Shown: positions 10,616 to 20,017 of the stretch, one piece after another
Layout: the number at the start of each line of letters is the position of its first letter
Position numbering within the stretch: the first letter of the stretch is position 1
Source of the DNA: Plantago major
Taxonomy: Eukaryota; Streptophyta; Magnoliopsida; Lamiales; Plantaginaceae
NCBI GenBank assembly: GCA_026545765.1
Contig: CM048839.1
Location: forward strand, 87,310,414 to 87,374,413
Length of the DNA stretch: 64,000 nucleotides
Direction of reading: 5' to 3'
Made by a program: the position numbers and the translations under genes
Notes under the pieces: generated by a model
What the model was told of the DNA's origin: nothing
Seen by the model: only the letters and a program-made list of their open reading frames with translations
Database searches by the model: none

Positions 10616-11746
10616 ATGCAGGCGCCACTAAGGTGCAACCTTTCAACCCCGACCGTTCCAATTTATCCTATGGAGGTAACTTCTATGAGAATGCACTACG
10701 AGGTTCCGCACAAGAGTTCGATTAAGAAGCTCGATTCGACAGTTCGCTTTCAACGAGGTTCAAGACAAGAGCTTCAGCTCACTACTAGTGCACCGCGAAA
10801 TGCCGATCAAGAGATTAGAGCTCATATGGAGAGATCAGAGAGGTTCTGGGCAGAAGCACGGCAGAATCAAGCCAAGAATGACCAGAGGTTTGAAAACATT
10901 GAGCAATCGCAAAAGAGGTTGGAGAAGACTCTTGGGGACTTAGTAGGCACCTTCCAACAAAGAGAGAAGGGTAAACTCCCCGCGACTGTCGAGAATAACA
11001 GAATACTTGCTGTGGAGGTAGTTTTTGACAAGCCAGGAGTGGTTAAGACTGTTATTACGACTTGCACTTGTAACCATAATAAGGTGGTTCCCCAAGTTGA
11101 CGCAGCACCGGCACAGGAAGCAAGAAGGGTGATAACATCTAGTCCCGCGATTCCAGAAGAGAAGGCGAATGCAGGACCAACTCAGATAATCCAGAAAGAA
11201 GAGAAGAGCATTAGTGATGCAAACAGTTTCGATTTGGTTGTCGGGATAGGCAGTTCTTCTGAGGTTACAAGTATTATTGATACTGGATCTGCAGTTAACT
11301 TGATCACATTCAAGACTTATGAGGAACTCAACCTGAAGGGTCTAGAACCGAGAAGATGCTTTGTGACCATGGCTAATGGTACTCGGAGCAAATGCATGGG
11401 AGTTGTCGAAGATGTCCCAGTAACCGTTGGAGGAGATGTGTTTATGACTGATTTCGTGGTTTTTGAGTCACCGCAGGTGAAGATCAAAGAGATGGACAAG
11501 GACATGCTGCTTCTTGGGCGCCCATTCATCAAGGCTACTCGCATGATAGTCGATCTTTATGTCCGTACATGTACTATCCAGGTTTGCGGTGAGAAACACG
11601 AGTTACAAGCTGTCACCACATCATATTCTCCCACAGAGGTTGACACCAGGAATTACATTGCAGCACACACCGGTCCACTCTACACCTACTCTCGCTCACG
11701 AGTGACCATGGGGACAGAGGAGGCTGGTAACCTCAAACTAAATTAG
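10616..11746 (+). CDS. Athila-like gag C-terminus and aspartic protease
   Basis: 376-codon open frame. The N-terminal half is charged and coiled-coil-like (ERFWAEARQNQAKNDQRFEN, then IEQSQKRLEKTLGDL), as in Athila gag-pol linkers. The retroviral-type protease follows with its catalytic motif IIDTGSAVNLITF at about residues 220-232 and the companion DMLLLGRPFIKA at about 295-306. The frame stops at 11746 without entering reverse transcriptase. I give it as a CDS because it is uninterrupted, but it is probably the downstream part of the broken gag-pro frame rather than a separate gene. Confidence 0.75.
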   Translation: MQAPLRCNLSTPTVPIYPMEVTSMRMHYEVPHKSSIKKLDSTVRFQRGSRQELQLTTSAPRNADQEIRAHMERSERFWAEARQNQAKNDQRFENIEQSQKRLEKTLGDLVGTFQQREKGKLPATVENNRILAVEVVFDKPGVVKTVITTCTCNHNKVVPQVDAAPAQEARRVITSSPAIPEEKANAGPTQIIQKEEKSISDANSFDLVVGIGSSSEVTSIIDTGSAVNLITFKTYEELNLKGLEPRRCFVTMANGTRSKCMGVVEDVPVTVGGDVFMTDFVVFESPQVKIKEMDKDMLLLGRPFIKATRMIVDLYVRTCTIQVCGEKHELQAVTTSYSPTEVDTRNYIAAHTGPLYTYSRSRVTMGTEEAGNLKLN

Positions 11747-12818
11747 CTCCAGCATGGAAGAAGTCGAGCTAACGACTATAAACAAAAGCCCCCTTTTTTG
11801 TTTTTTCATTCATTTAGACTGATTTTTCATTCTGTACACTTGCTTGTTATTTCATATTGTTAGACTATTTGTCTATGTGTTTGCTTGTTTTTAGTTTAAT
11901 TGTGTCTCTGGAAAGTGGGACCTTTGCACTCTTACGAGGAAACTCGTAAACTCTAACTGAGGCTTGGAGCTTCGATCTTGCGATGCGAGGTTGAATAGTG
12001 CAAGTAAAAAAAAAAATTCGAAAAAATTTGCTCTCGCCGCGGCGAGGTGGTCTCACTGTTCCTTTCTGTGCATTCGTAAATTTTCGCCGCAGCGAGACTT
12101 CTCTTCACCGCTGCGACAAAAAAAAAAAAAAAAAAAAAAGGGAGTCAGTTGTTTCGTAAAAACTCGCCGCGGCGAGCTAGGTTAAATTTTAAATTTTTTT
12201 CTCTTCTTCTTCTTTCTCACCGACCCACTTCCCCCATTCTCATTACCGTCCAACTTCTTCTCTTCACTCCAATTTCACGTTCTCCCTCAATTCTTCACCA
12301 AATTCCCCCATTCTTGTTGCAATCTAACGGGTTTTTCCCCCTCTCTTCGATTCTTGCTCTATTTTTGTGCTTTATCCATCCAACTCTTCGGATTCACAAG
12401 GTAAATTGGCTTGAACTTCTTTCTTCCTAATTTTTTCGAGTCTACTTGAATTATTTGGTTGATCGTCGTTAGTTGTAATTGCTTGGGTGTAGTAGTTCGA
12501 TTTTGATTGATTCATGGATTCCGTACTCGTTGATTTTGGAATTTTCTTGTGTCTTCCAATTTTGTGCATGGCTTGCCCGTTTTTGACAATTCCTGCCATC
12601 TTATCTCTCTTTTGCTATGATTATCGATGCTCCTATGCTTGTGAACTGATGTGGATCTTGCATTGGCCATGATATTGAATCTTGAGTTGCTTTGGGGAAT
12701 TTTGCGTTATCCCCTGTTCCTTGCTCTTTTGTGCTTCTGGCTCTTTGATCATGAATAGGTTCGGGGAGGTAGTTTTCTACCCCCATTGTTATACACTAAC
12801 ACCTTTCTCGCAGGCACT
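11747..12818 (+). promoter_or_regulatory. Leader-like region with palindromes and a possible intron
   Basis: Pol would be expected here. Instead there are three CGCCGCGGCGAG-type palindromes (near 12034, 12085 and 12165), an A-rich run at 12119-12139, and a CT-rich stretch (12190-12370) resembling a plant 5' UTR. A donor-like CACAAG/GTAAATT at about 12401 and an acceptor-like TTTCTCGCAG at about 12814 bracket a possible 5'-UTR intron just before the ATG at 12819. This suggests a captured transcription unit or an internal promoter for the downstream frame. Confidence 0.4.
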
Positions 12819-13600
12819 ATGTCTCGCAGAGCCACAGGAACTAAACGCCATAGAGGCGAATCCAGTGGCGCGGCAGGTCAAAGCGGTCCAGTCGATGAGT
12901 TCTCCCATCTGTCCGCGGAGGCAATGGCTTTTATGGAAGCGAACTTTATGGAGCCCAGGAAGGCATGGCAAGAGTGGGAATTGGGAGGAGCTGTAGGATG
13001 CCGTCTATGCCAGAGTCTGGGCCAGGATCAGATACTTACACTGGGGCACGCTCTTTGGCAAACAGTTGCCCTATGACCCGAAGCTGGTTCGGGAGTTCTA
13101 CATCAGTCTCCACAACTTGGCTGATGGGGTGATGACAGTTCGTGGCGTCAGGGTCCAGTTCTCACATGGGAGTATCCAGGAATTCCTACGTAGGTGTTCC
13201 AAGACGAAGACGACTGACAGCACTGGGAAAAACTTTCACAATCGGCAGTTTGATAGGGACTTAGCCGAGTTCATCCTTCTACCTGGTACCGATCCGGAGG
13301 ACCACAGGACCAAACCACCATAGCCACCCACTTCCTCCAGCCAGAGGCGAACCTCGGTTTATACTGTACCGGTCGTACAGTATAATCTGACCCCTAACTC
13401 ACATTTTACCACCCTTACCCCTCCCACAGCCCGCCTCATTCGAGCAATCATGGAAGGGGAATTTGTTGACGTCCCATACATCATTATGGCGGAGGCTCAG
13501 TCCTGGAAGGCTAAAGGCAGTCTCCTCAGTTTACCAACATCTGCCGGTCCTTCAATGTTCCCGGTATTCAGGGCTCCGAGAAACCCAAAGGAGCTCTGAA
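12819..13600 (+). pseudogene. 'Putative plant transposon protein' (PF20167-type) reading frame, frameshifted
   Basis: The ATG at 12819 opens MSRRATGTKRHRGESSG, a basic N-terminus; the frame breaks near 13070 and continues as LVREFYISLHNLADG then VMTVRGVRVQFSHGSIQEFL, which matches the domain often annotated as putative plant transposon protein in plant proteomes. After a stop at 13321 the homology-like segment ARLIRAIMEGEFVDV appears at about 13430-13475. The C-terminal part (13640-13820) is proline- then glutamine-rich. The function of this domain is unknown. Here it replaces pol in position. Confidence 0.6.
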
Positions 13601-13817
13601 ATCAGCTAGCGCCAGAGTCATCCTCGGCCGTCATCCCACCCCTATCAAGGGCGCCGATGATACTGCAGAGCAGCCCGCTCCACCTCCACCTAGTCCTTCT
13701 GACTTTCAGCACTACTTCGACCAGATGCAGGCACAGTTTCAGGAGTGGGCAGGAACACAATATGCCCAGATCGAGGACCAGTACTCCTGCATTGAGGATC
13801 ACTACCGGCGACAGGAG

Positions 13818-13818
<1 letters not shown>

Positions 13819-13880
<62 letters not shown>
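13819..13880. repeat. (GA)n microsatellite
   Basis: About 60 bp of uninterrupted GA dinucleotides inside the C-terminal part of the captured frame. It reads as Arg-Glu repeats in one frame but is ordinary simple sequence. Confidence 0.95.
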
Positions 13881-13883
<3 letters not shown>

Positions 13884-13899
13884 TTGAGGCTAGGGAGCA

Positions 13900-15441
13900 G
13901 CGGGAGCTTGAGCTCTTGGAGAGGCAGGAGGCACTATGGAAGGCGCAACAGGATTTCTGGGAGCAGCACTTCGGTGGTGGCCCTTCTGGATCCGCCTGAT
14001 CACCCCTGCTGAGACAACACTATGGTTGGTCATTCTATACAGTCGTTCTTACACTATTCATTGCTAGGGACTAGCACTTGTTTAGGTTTGGGGAGGTGGT
14101 CGACTGTATCCTTAACTAAAGTTGTCTCGTTTTGTACTCTATTTTTTGACATTTTGTACTCTATTTCATACTCTATTTTATATTTTTTATTTTTTTTATG
14201 TGATCGTGGTGGTAGGTTAGCCACCTTTATGTGTTAGTTATATATCTCCTTTCCAGTTGAGTCCAGTATAGATGTTAGTACTTTTATTTTCTCTTGTGGT
14301 GATTCTGAGTCAATTACCAAGTCGAACGTCTATTACGAATGGTAAATTCTCTTGCTGCTTACGTTTTGTTTAATGTCTAGCTAGAATTAGTGTAGTAGGC
14401 TTTTAATCCTGCAAGGTCGTTTCTCTTGTAAATAGCAAGTCTGATTAGCCCTGTAGTCCAAAAGCCTGTGAGGAGCCTAGTCGAAGAAAAAAATATTGTA
14501 CCGGCACCTGCTATTGTGTGATCTCCTGAGATGTGCAAGTTTTTATGTATTACTTGCGCCTTTTCATACTTATGTGTACTTAGTTTTGTTGGGGATAACG
14601 AACGGCATGCTTTACTTTTTTTTTTTTTTTTTTTTTTTCCGTCGAGTTTGGGGGGAGAGGATTGTTCACTATGGATGTTATGAGCCTTATAATAATTATG
14701 GAAATCATCTTGTCATCTCCTTAACATATGATATTTGAATCTCGGGGTGGATCTATGGTCTTTATTGATCACCGTTAGTCGTGTTAGGCGTGTTTCAAAT
14801 ACTACCTATATACCGGCGTGGCCTTTAAAAGCCATATGTCTGTGAGGGTTGATGGCACGATATTAAATCGACACGCACAAAAGTGCGGACTTTCGCAAAA
14901 TGTAGACACGGAAAATTGAGATTAAAAGAGCCCAGGTGGCCACGCACTGAATTCAGTGAAGCATTATGAGATTTGATGTTGTTTTGCAGTGGATGAAGGG
15001 AGCAGTTTTAGTTTTTCGAAATTTTTGGAGGAATACATCATGTGCCAAAGTCCCTTTTGACTCAATGAGACGAGTACAATAGCATAAGGTATTTGAGGCA
15101 TCCTTGTGACGAAAGTCATCTTCCCAGTTTATTTTTTTAGCTATACCCTATATGGATACTTCCATTAGAGTGAGTGATACACTTTATACACCTGTGAGGG
15201 ACTATTGGGTTAGGCTTAATTGTTATTTACTTGAGAAACGATCGTTTCTGATTACCTGCCTACTATTTCTGCCAAGGTTAGGTTGAGAACAAAATTTTTG
15301 CATCTTGTGAATTTAATGTTTTCAATGGTAGATTCGGTCGCTTGGGATTTTGACTCTTTGTTTGTCTACATGGTTTAGAGTCTAGTGTGTTTAGGTTGTG
15401 TGTTTGCTCGGGGACGAGCAAAGGTTCGGTTTGGGGATTTT
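13900..15441. other. Non-coding 3' interior of the Athila-like element, ending in the polypurine tract
   Basis: No protein-like frame is seen. A poly(T) run lies at 14616-14638. The segment GGGGACGAGCAAAGGTTCGG at 15411-15430, then TTTGGGGATT, is the typical Athila/Tat sequence just upstream of the 3' LTR and supplies the plus-strand primer (polypurine tract). Confidence 0.75.
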
Positions 15442-16660
15442 GATGAGACAATATTCTAACGTCTCATTTGGTCTTTTTTAGCGATCTTTGTGAGTCTTTG
15501 TCTTTAGTTTTGTAGTCTTTTTAGTTCGTTTTTACGCTTTGGTGTTTTGTTTGTGTTTTGTAGAAATCTGTGTCTTTTGAGCCGTTTCAAGACAAGCTGG
15601 TTAGCATGGCTCGCCGCGGTGAGGAAATCAGTCCGCCGCGGCGAGATTTTATGAGCTTGGCTCGCCCCGGCGAGGAAATCGGTCCGCCGCGACGAGATTT
15701 TACGAGTGATGCTCCTGTTTGAAGATTGAAGCTCACCGCGGCGAAGGAATTGGTCCGCCGCGGCGAGATTTTACGAGCTGGATATACAGTGCGATTAAGA
15801 AGGCTCGCCGTGGCGAGCGACGCAGAATTAATTTTAGTTTCCTTATTAGATTAGATTTTTTGATTCCTATTCATATATACTTGTTTTAACCTAGTTTGAG
15901 AAAAAAGCTCTAAGATCCATACATTGACATTGAGACATCTTTGGAGCTTGGTTATTCATTGATTTTGTTCATCAAATCAAGATTATTGGTATTGATTTCT
16001 CAATTGCTTTATTCTTTACAATTCGTTCTTTATCTTAATGATTGAATTGTATGTTATTGCATGCGAGCTTTTCATCTATGTTTCATATGATTATTACCAT
16101 GAATCTTTGCATGCAACTATCAATTATGAGTAGCTAAACACCTTTGAATACAGTAGTATGTGAAGATTATGCATATTTGTTCTAGGGTTTATATCAAAGC
16201 ACTCATATAGGTTAGTCTCGTATTAAATCTTCGTAAAAACCTTCAATTCGATAAGTCCATATTAAATTCTCTAAATTGTTCATGTTTAAGGATCGTGAAT
16301 TGACGACTCACGATTTCTCCAGTATAATATCTTCTAACAATAATTGGTTGAATCGAATTGATTGATTTTATGTACAACGACCGTGTGACAAATATGAGTG
16401 TTATCCCTAGTTCGAATTAGCATAATTGGATCTTGCTACTGTATTCATCTTTGTCTCATTGTTAATCGTTATCTTAGATTTAACTAAACTAGTTAGAAGT
16501 ATAAACAAACCATCAATTAGATTGTTACTCGCAAGTATTTATTTACTCTCACTGCTACATAGCCTGATTAATTCCCTAGAGATCGATCACGAGTTAGGCT
16601 TTAGTCTACAACTACAGCTTATTCTCTAATTGCTTTTTAGAGTATAATTTGAGCTCATAA
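15442..16660 (+). repeat. 3' LTR of the Athila-like element (1219 bp)
   Basis: Begins TGATGAGACAATATTC and ends GAGCTCATAA, with AAAAC target duplication at 16661-16665. It contains several CTCGCCGCGGCGAG-type palindromes at 15605-15815, most of which are missing from the 5' LTR. Elsewhere the two LTRs are very similar by eye. Confidence 0.93.
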
Positions 16661-16665
16661 AAAAC

Positions 16666-18523
16666 ATGACAAGTATCAAGCACTCCCGTCGGTGGTGGGT
16701 TAGTCTCGTCAGGAGGCGTTTGCGTCTTTAAAACACCGGGTCTGGCAACGCATCCAAGGGATACGAGGAAAAATTATTGTCTCAGGCCGGTAAAGAGGTC
16801 TTAGTTAAATCGTTCCTCCAAGCAATTCCAGCGTATGCTATGGGATGTTTTAAGTTACCCAAAGTTCTTTTGCAGAAAATCAATTCGATGGTAGCTTCGT
16901 TTTGGTGGGGTAACAAAGGGAATGATAAAATTCATTGGATAGCCTGGGATCGCCTTTGCAACAGTAAGCGTGATGGTGGTATGGGTTTTAGAGACTTAGA
17001 AGCTTTTAATATATCCATGCTCGCCAAACAAGGGTGGCGTCTCCTTACTCAACCTGCCTATCTTTTGTTGCGACTCCTTAAGGCCATGTACTACCCTGAA
17101 TCTGACTTCTTCTCTACATCGATCAGAGGGAATCCTTCCTATACTTGGCGGAGTATTCTTAGTACTAAGGATATCCTCAAGGCCGGTATGTGCTTTCAAG
17201 TTGGGATGGGGGAATCCATTAAAGTTTGGCATGATCCCTGGTTACCGAGGCCGGGTGGTTTTTGTCCTATTGGAGGGGTTTTTGGTCCTCTAGTGGATTT
17301 GCATGTTTCTAATCTTATTAAACACTCGGAGGGCAAGTGGGACAAGGACCTTGTTCAACAAACTTTTCACTCTAATGAAGCTTCCGCAATTCTTAGCATT
17401 CCTTTATCTAGAGTCAACATGTCAGACCGTTGGGTGTGGCATTACTCTAAATCGGGTCATTACACGGTCAAAACCGCTTATTATGTTGCTCGGGATCTTT
17501 CCAAGTTCCAGTATGCGACTTATGTTGGTGAGGCTAATTCGTCGTTAACCACATACTGGACGTTTTTTTGGCGCATCAAGGTTCCAGAAAAAGTCAAAAT
17601 ATGCGTTTGGCGTGCGTGTATTTGAGCTCTACCCATTCTCAAAGTTCTCAGACAGCGCCATCTTGTCTTTACTGCTATTTGCCCCGTTTGTGTTGTAGGA
17701 GACGAGTCGTTCTTGCATGTGTTCGTGGACTGCTTTAGTCAAGTCCGGGCCAGGCCTCCTACCTTCAAGCGTTCGGAATAATTACGCCATCGAGTTTGAA
17801 GATTGGGTCCGCACCCTTATCCACAATTTGGACAAAGTCGGACAACAACTTGCTTTAATTGTGATGTGGGCTTTGTGGTATCAATGTAATCAAGTTATTC
17901 ACGAAGAGCGTGTGCTGCAACCCATGGAAGTGTCCAGCTCAGCGATTAATTTCTTGCACTCAGCGAATCTTATTTTTCAGTCTCACTTTTGTTCCCTTTG
18001 ATGTGGTGCAGGTACCAACGGTTTGGCATCCTCCACCTTCTAGTTTAATTAAAATGAACGTTGATGCATCTTTGCTTAGTAACGGCCGCATTGTGGGCTT
18101 GGGTATGGTGGCCCATGACAGTGTCAGTCAGGTGCTTGCTTGGAAGAGTGAGGTGGTGCATTAACCCTTTTCCCCGGAAGTAGCAGAAGCGGTAGCCTTG
18201 AGGACGGCGGTTCAATGGGCTTTAGGAAAAGCTTGGTAAAATGTTATTTTCGAGGTTGATTGCTTAGCTCTGGTGAACCGCTTTTATAGTGACACTTTGG
18301 ACCAGTCTTTGATAAGTTCGGTGCTGGTGGATATTCACGTCCTCGCCACTTCTTTTTCTTCTTTTAAATTACAGTTTATTAAGCGACATTGTAACGAAGT
18401 GGCACACTCTCTTGCTAGATGTGCTTGTTAGTCATGTTTGAGATGTGCGTCATGGTTTGTACTGAATATCCTCTTGTGATAATATATTATTGTTGTTCTC
18501 AAAAAAAAGAAAAAGAAAGAAAC
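16666..18523 (+). pseudogene. LINE C-terminal part: RT thumb, zf-RVT and RNase H (fragment 3 of 3)
   Basis: Continues the LINE from 8262. A stop near 16700 and a frameshift near 16765 precede a long open part with SQAGKEVLVKSFLQAIPAYA, the zinc-binding RT-associated domain (WVWHYSKSGHYTVKTAYY, later VPEKVKICVWRA), then a broken RNase H domain (IKMNVDASLLSNGRIVGLGM near 18050; EVDCLALVNRF near 18255; NEVAHSLARCAC near 18395). The A-rich tail at 18501-18522 marks the 3' end. The RNase H domain is typical of plant L1 LINEs. Several stops show this copy is dead. Confidence 0.9.
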
Positions 18524-19700
18524 ATATTAGTCGGTTGATCTTGGGGCAGTAGCAACCCAGTATATAGTGAGTAAAGTTAGATGAACTAGAACGTGGGTTC
18601 TGGGCTGTATTGTAATGAAACACATTTTCATCTTACTTAGGTACATATTTCATATTGTTCACTACTGACAAGATCTTCCATTTGTCTGGTGACGATTTGG
18701 GCCTTTATGGCCCATATATATGGGCCTCAATGAAATATGTGGGTCATTTAAATGACGAATGGGCCATTTCAGCTCAAGTGAAGGCCCAAACAATTGCCAA
18801 TCGGGCCTCCGCAATGGTTGTGGTGGTGGAGGCGACGGAGTCGTCGGTGTAGGAGGTGAATCACCTTCCACTGTGTGTTTCTTTGTGTGTGTGAAGAAGA
18901 AGAAGAGGAGGAGGAGGAGGAGGAGGAGGAGGAGGAGAAGAAAGTTAGTGGTGGAGGCGACGGAGTCGTCGGTGTAGGAGGTGAGTCACCTTTGACGGAG
19001 TCGACAGATTTCGAAGAACGATTGTAGTCTTCATCTCGATCTCGATCAGAATAGGCTGGTGGTGAGGATGGGGTGTGGTCGTGGAGGGGACGCCGGTGGA
19101 GGTGAAGGCATGAAGAAAAAAAAAGGAGGGCGGTGGTCGTGGGTGGAGTGGAATATCAAAGAGAGAAAGAGAGAGACAAATGATAAGGAAGATAGTGAAA
19201 TGAAAGGAAGATGAAGTGTAGTAATTTTGAGAGAGAGAGAGGTATCAGATTTTGAAAGATTTTGAAGATATGGTTTGGATTTGGTCACATGGCCCATTCC
19301 AGTACATATATGTATCCAAACACGATAGATCTTTATGTTAATACACTAAGGATATTTTGGATATGGCTCATTCTGGACTGGAAGATAATAAACCCGTTGA
19401 TCTTGTTACCTAATATACTTGGTTTCTATGACTACTTCCAATACTTTATTCTTGATAAAATGGTACGGCCCTGCCACTCGTTCGCGCCCACCCCTACATA
19501 GTTTATCTAGAATTCGTCGATCATATAACTTACAGGAATTATAAAAATCAAGTAAATAAAACCCAGACCAAGGCGCGTCAGAGGATGATTATTTAGAGAG
19601 AGAAGTTGAGCGCGCCTTGGAAGTTGAGCCATGGGCCTTCTTCTCTGTTTATTTTTTGTTTTGTTTTTTTTTTCCCTTTTCTTTTCCATGTCGTTTACTT
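18524..19700. other. Intergenic region upstream of GRF with GGCCCA cluster and simple repeats
   Basis: No gene seen. Between 18700 and 18815 the GGCCCA/TGGGCC hexamer (site II, a TCP-factor motif) or its GGGCC core recurs about six times. A 45-bp segment (GTGGTGGAGGCGACGGAGTC and following) occurs at about 18823-18867 and 18949-18993, flanking a GAG/GGA-rich microsatellite (18891-18940). Purine-rich simple sequence continues around 19150-19250. Confidence 0.6.
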
Positions 19701-20017
19701 CGTTAAGTTGTCAAATCCTCCTACAGTGAGAGAGAATGTTGGAAGCATGGAAGCAAACCAGAGGTCGACAATGGCGGCAGAGCATTTACTACTAGAAATA
19801 TTCAACCTCAATTCTCACGCCAACCCCATACCAAATACCCATTTTATCCCCTAATTAACTCCACAAAACATGAAATTCGACATCTTGAAATCCCACTCTT
19901 CCTAGATTGATTTTTCTTTATCTTCTCACGCTACCTCTTTTTCTCTTTGCGTTTCCCGATTCCATTTTCTCTATCGACGAAAAGGGTTTCTGGTTTTTTT
20001 TGTCAATTTAAAAGGAT

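Larger units (their letters stand above)
8263..16660 (+). mobile_element. Athila-like (Ty3/gypsy) LTR retrotransposon lacking pol, 8.4 kb
   Basis: Complete boundaries are visible: LTRs at 8263-9398 and 15442-16660, target duplication AAAAC at 8258-8262 and 16661-16665, primer-binding site at 9403-9420, polypurine tract before 15442. The interior has gag, zinc knuckle and aspartic protease up to 11746, then a leader-like region and a second gene carrying a PF20167-type domain. I found no reverse transcriptase, RNase H or integrase, so it would need another element's enzymes, like the TR-GAG or LARD classes of non-autonomous elements. It sits inside the LINE in the same orientation. Confidence 0.92.

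Noticed and set aside
13725-14012. Arg-Glu repeat protein
   Set aside because: The repeat is a (GA)n microsatellite and the frame continues only because the dinucleotide has no stop.
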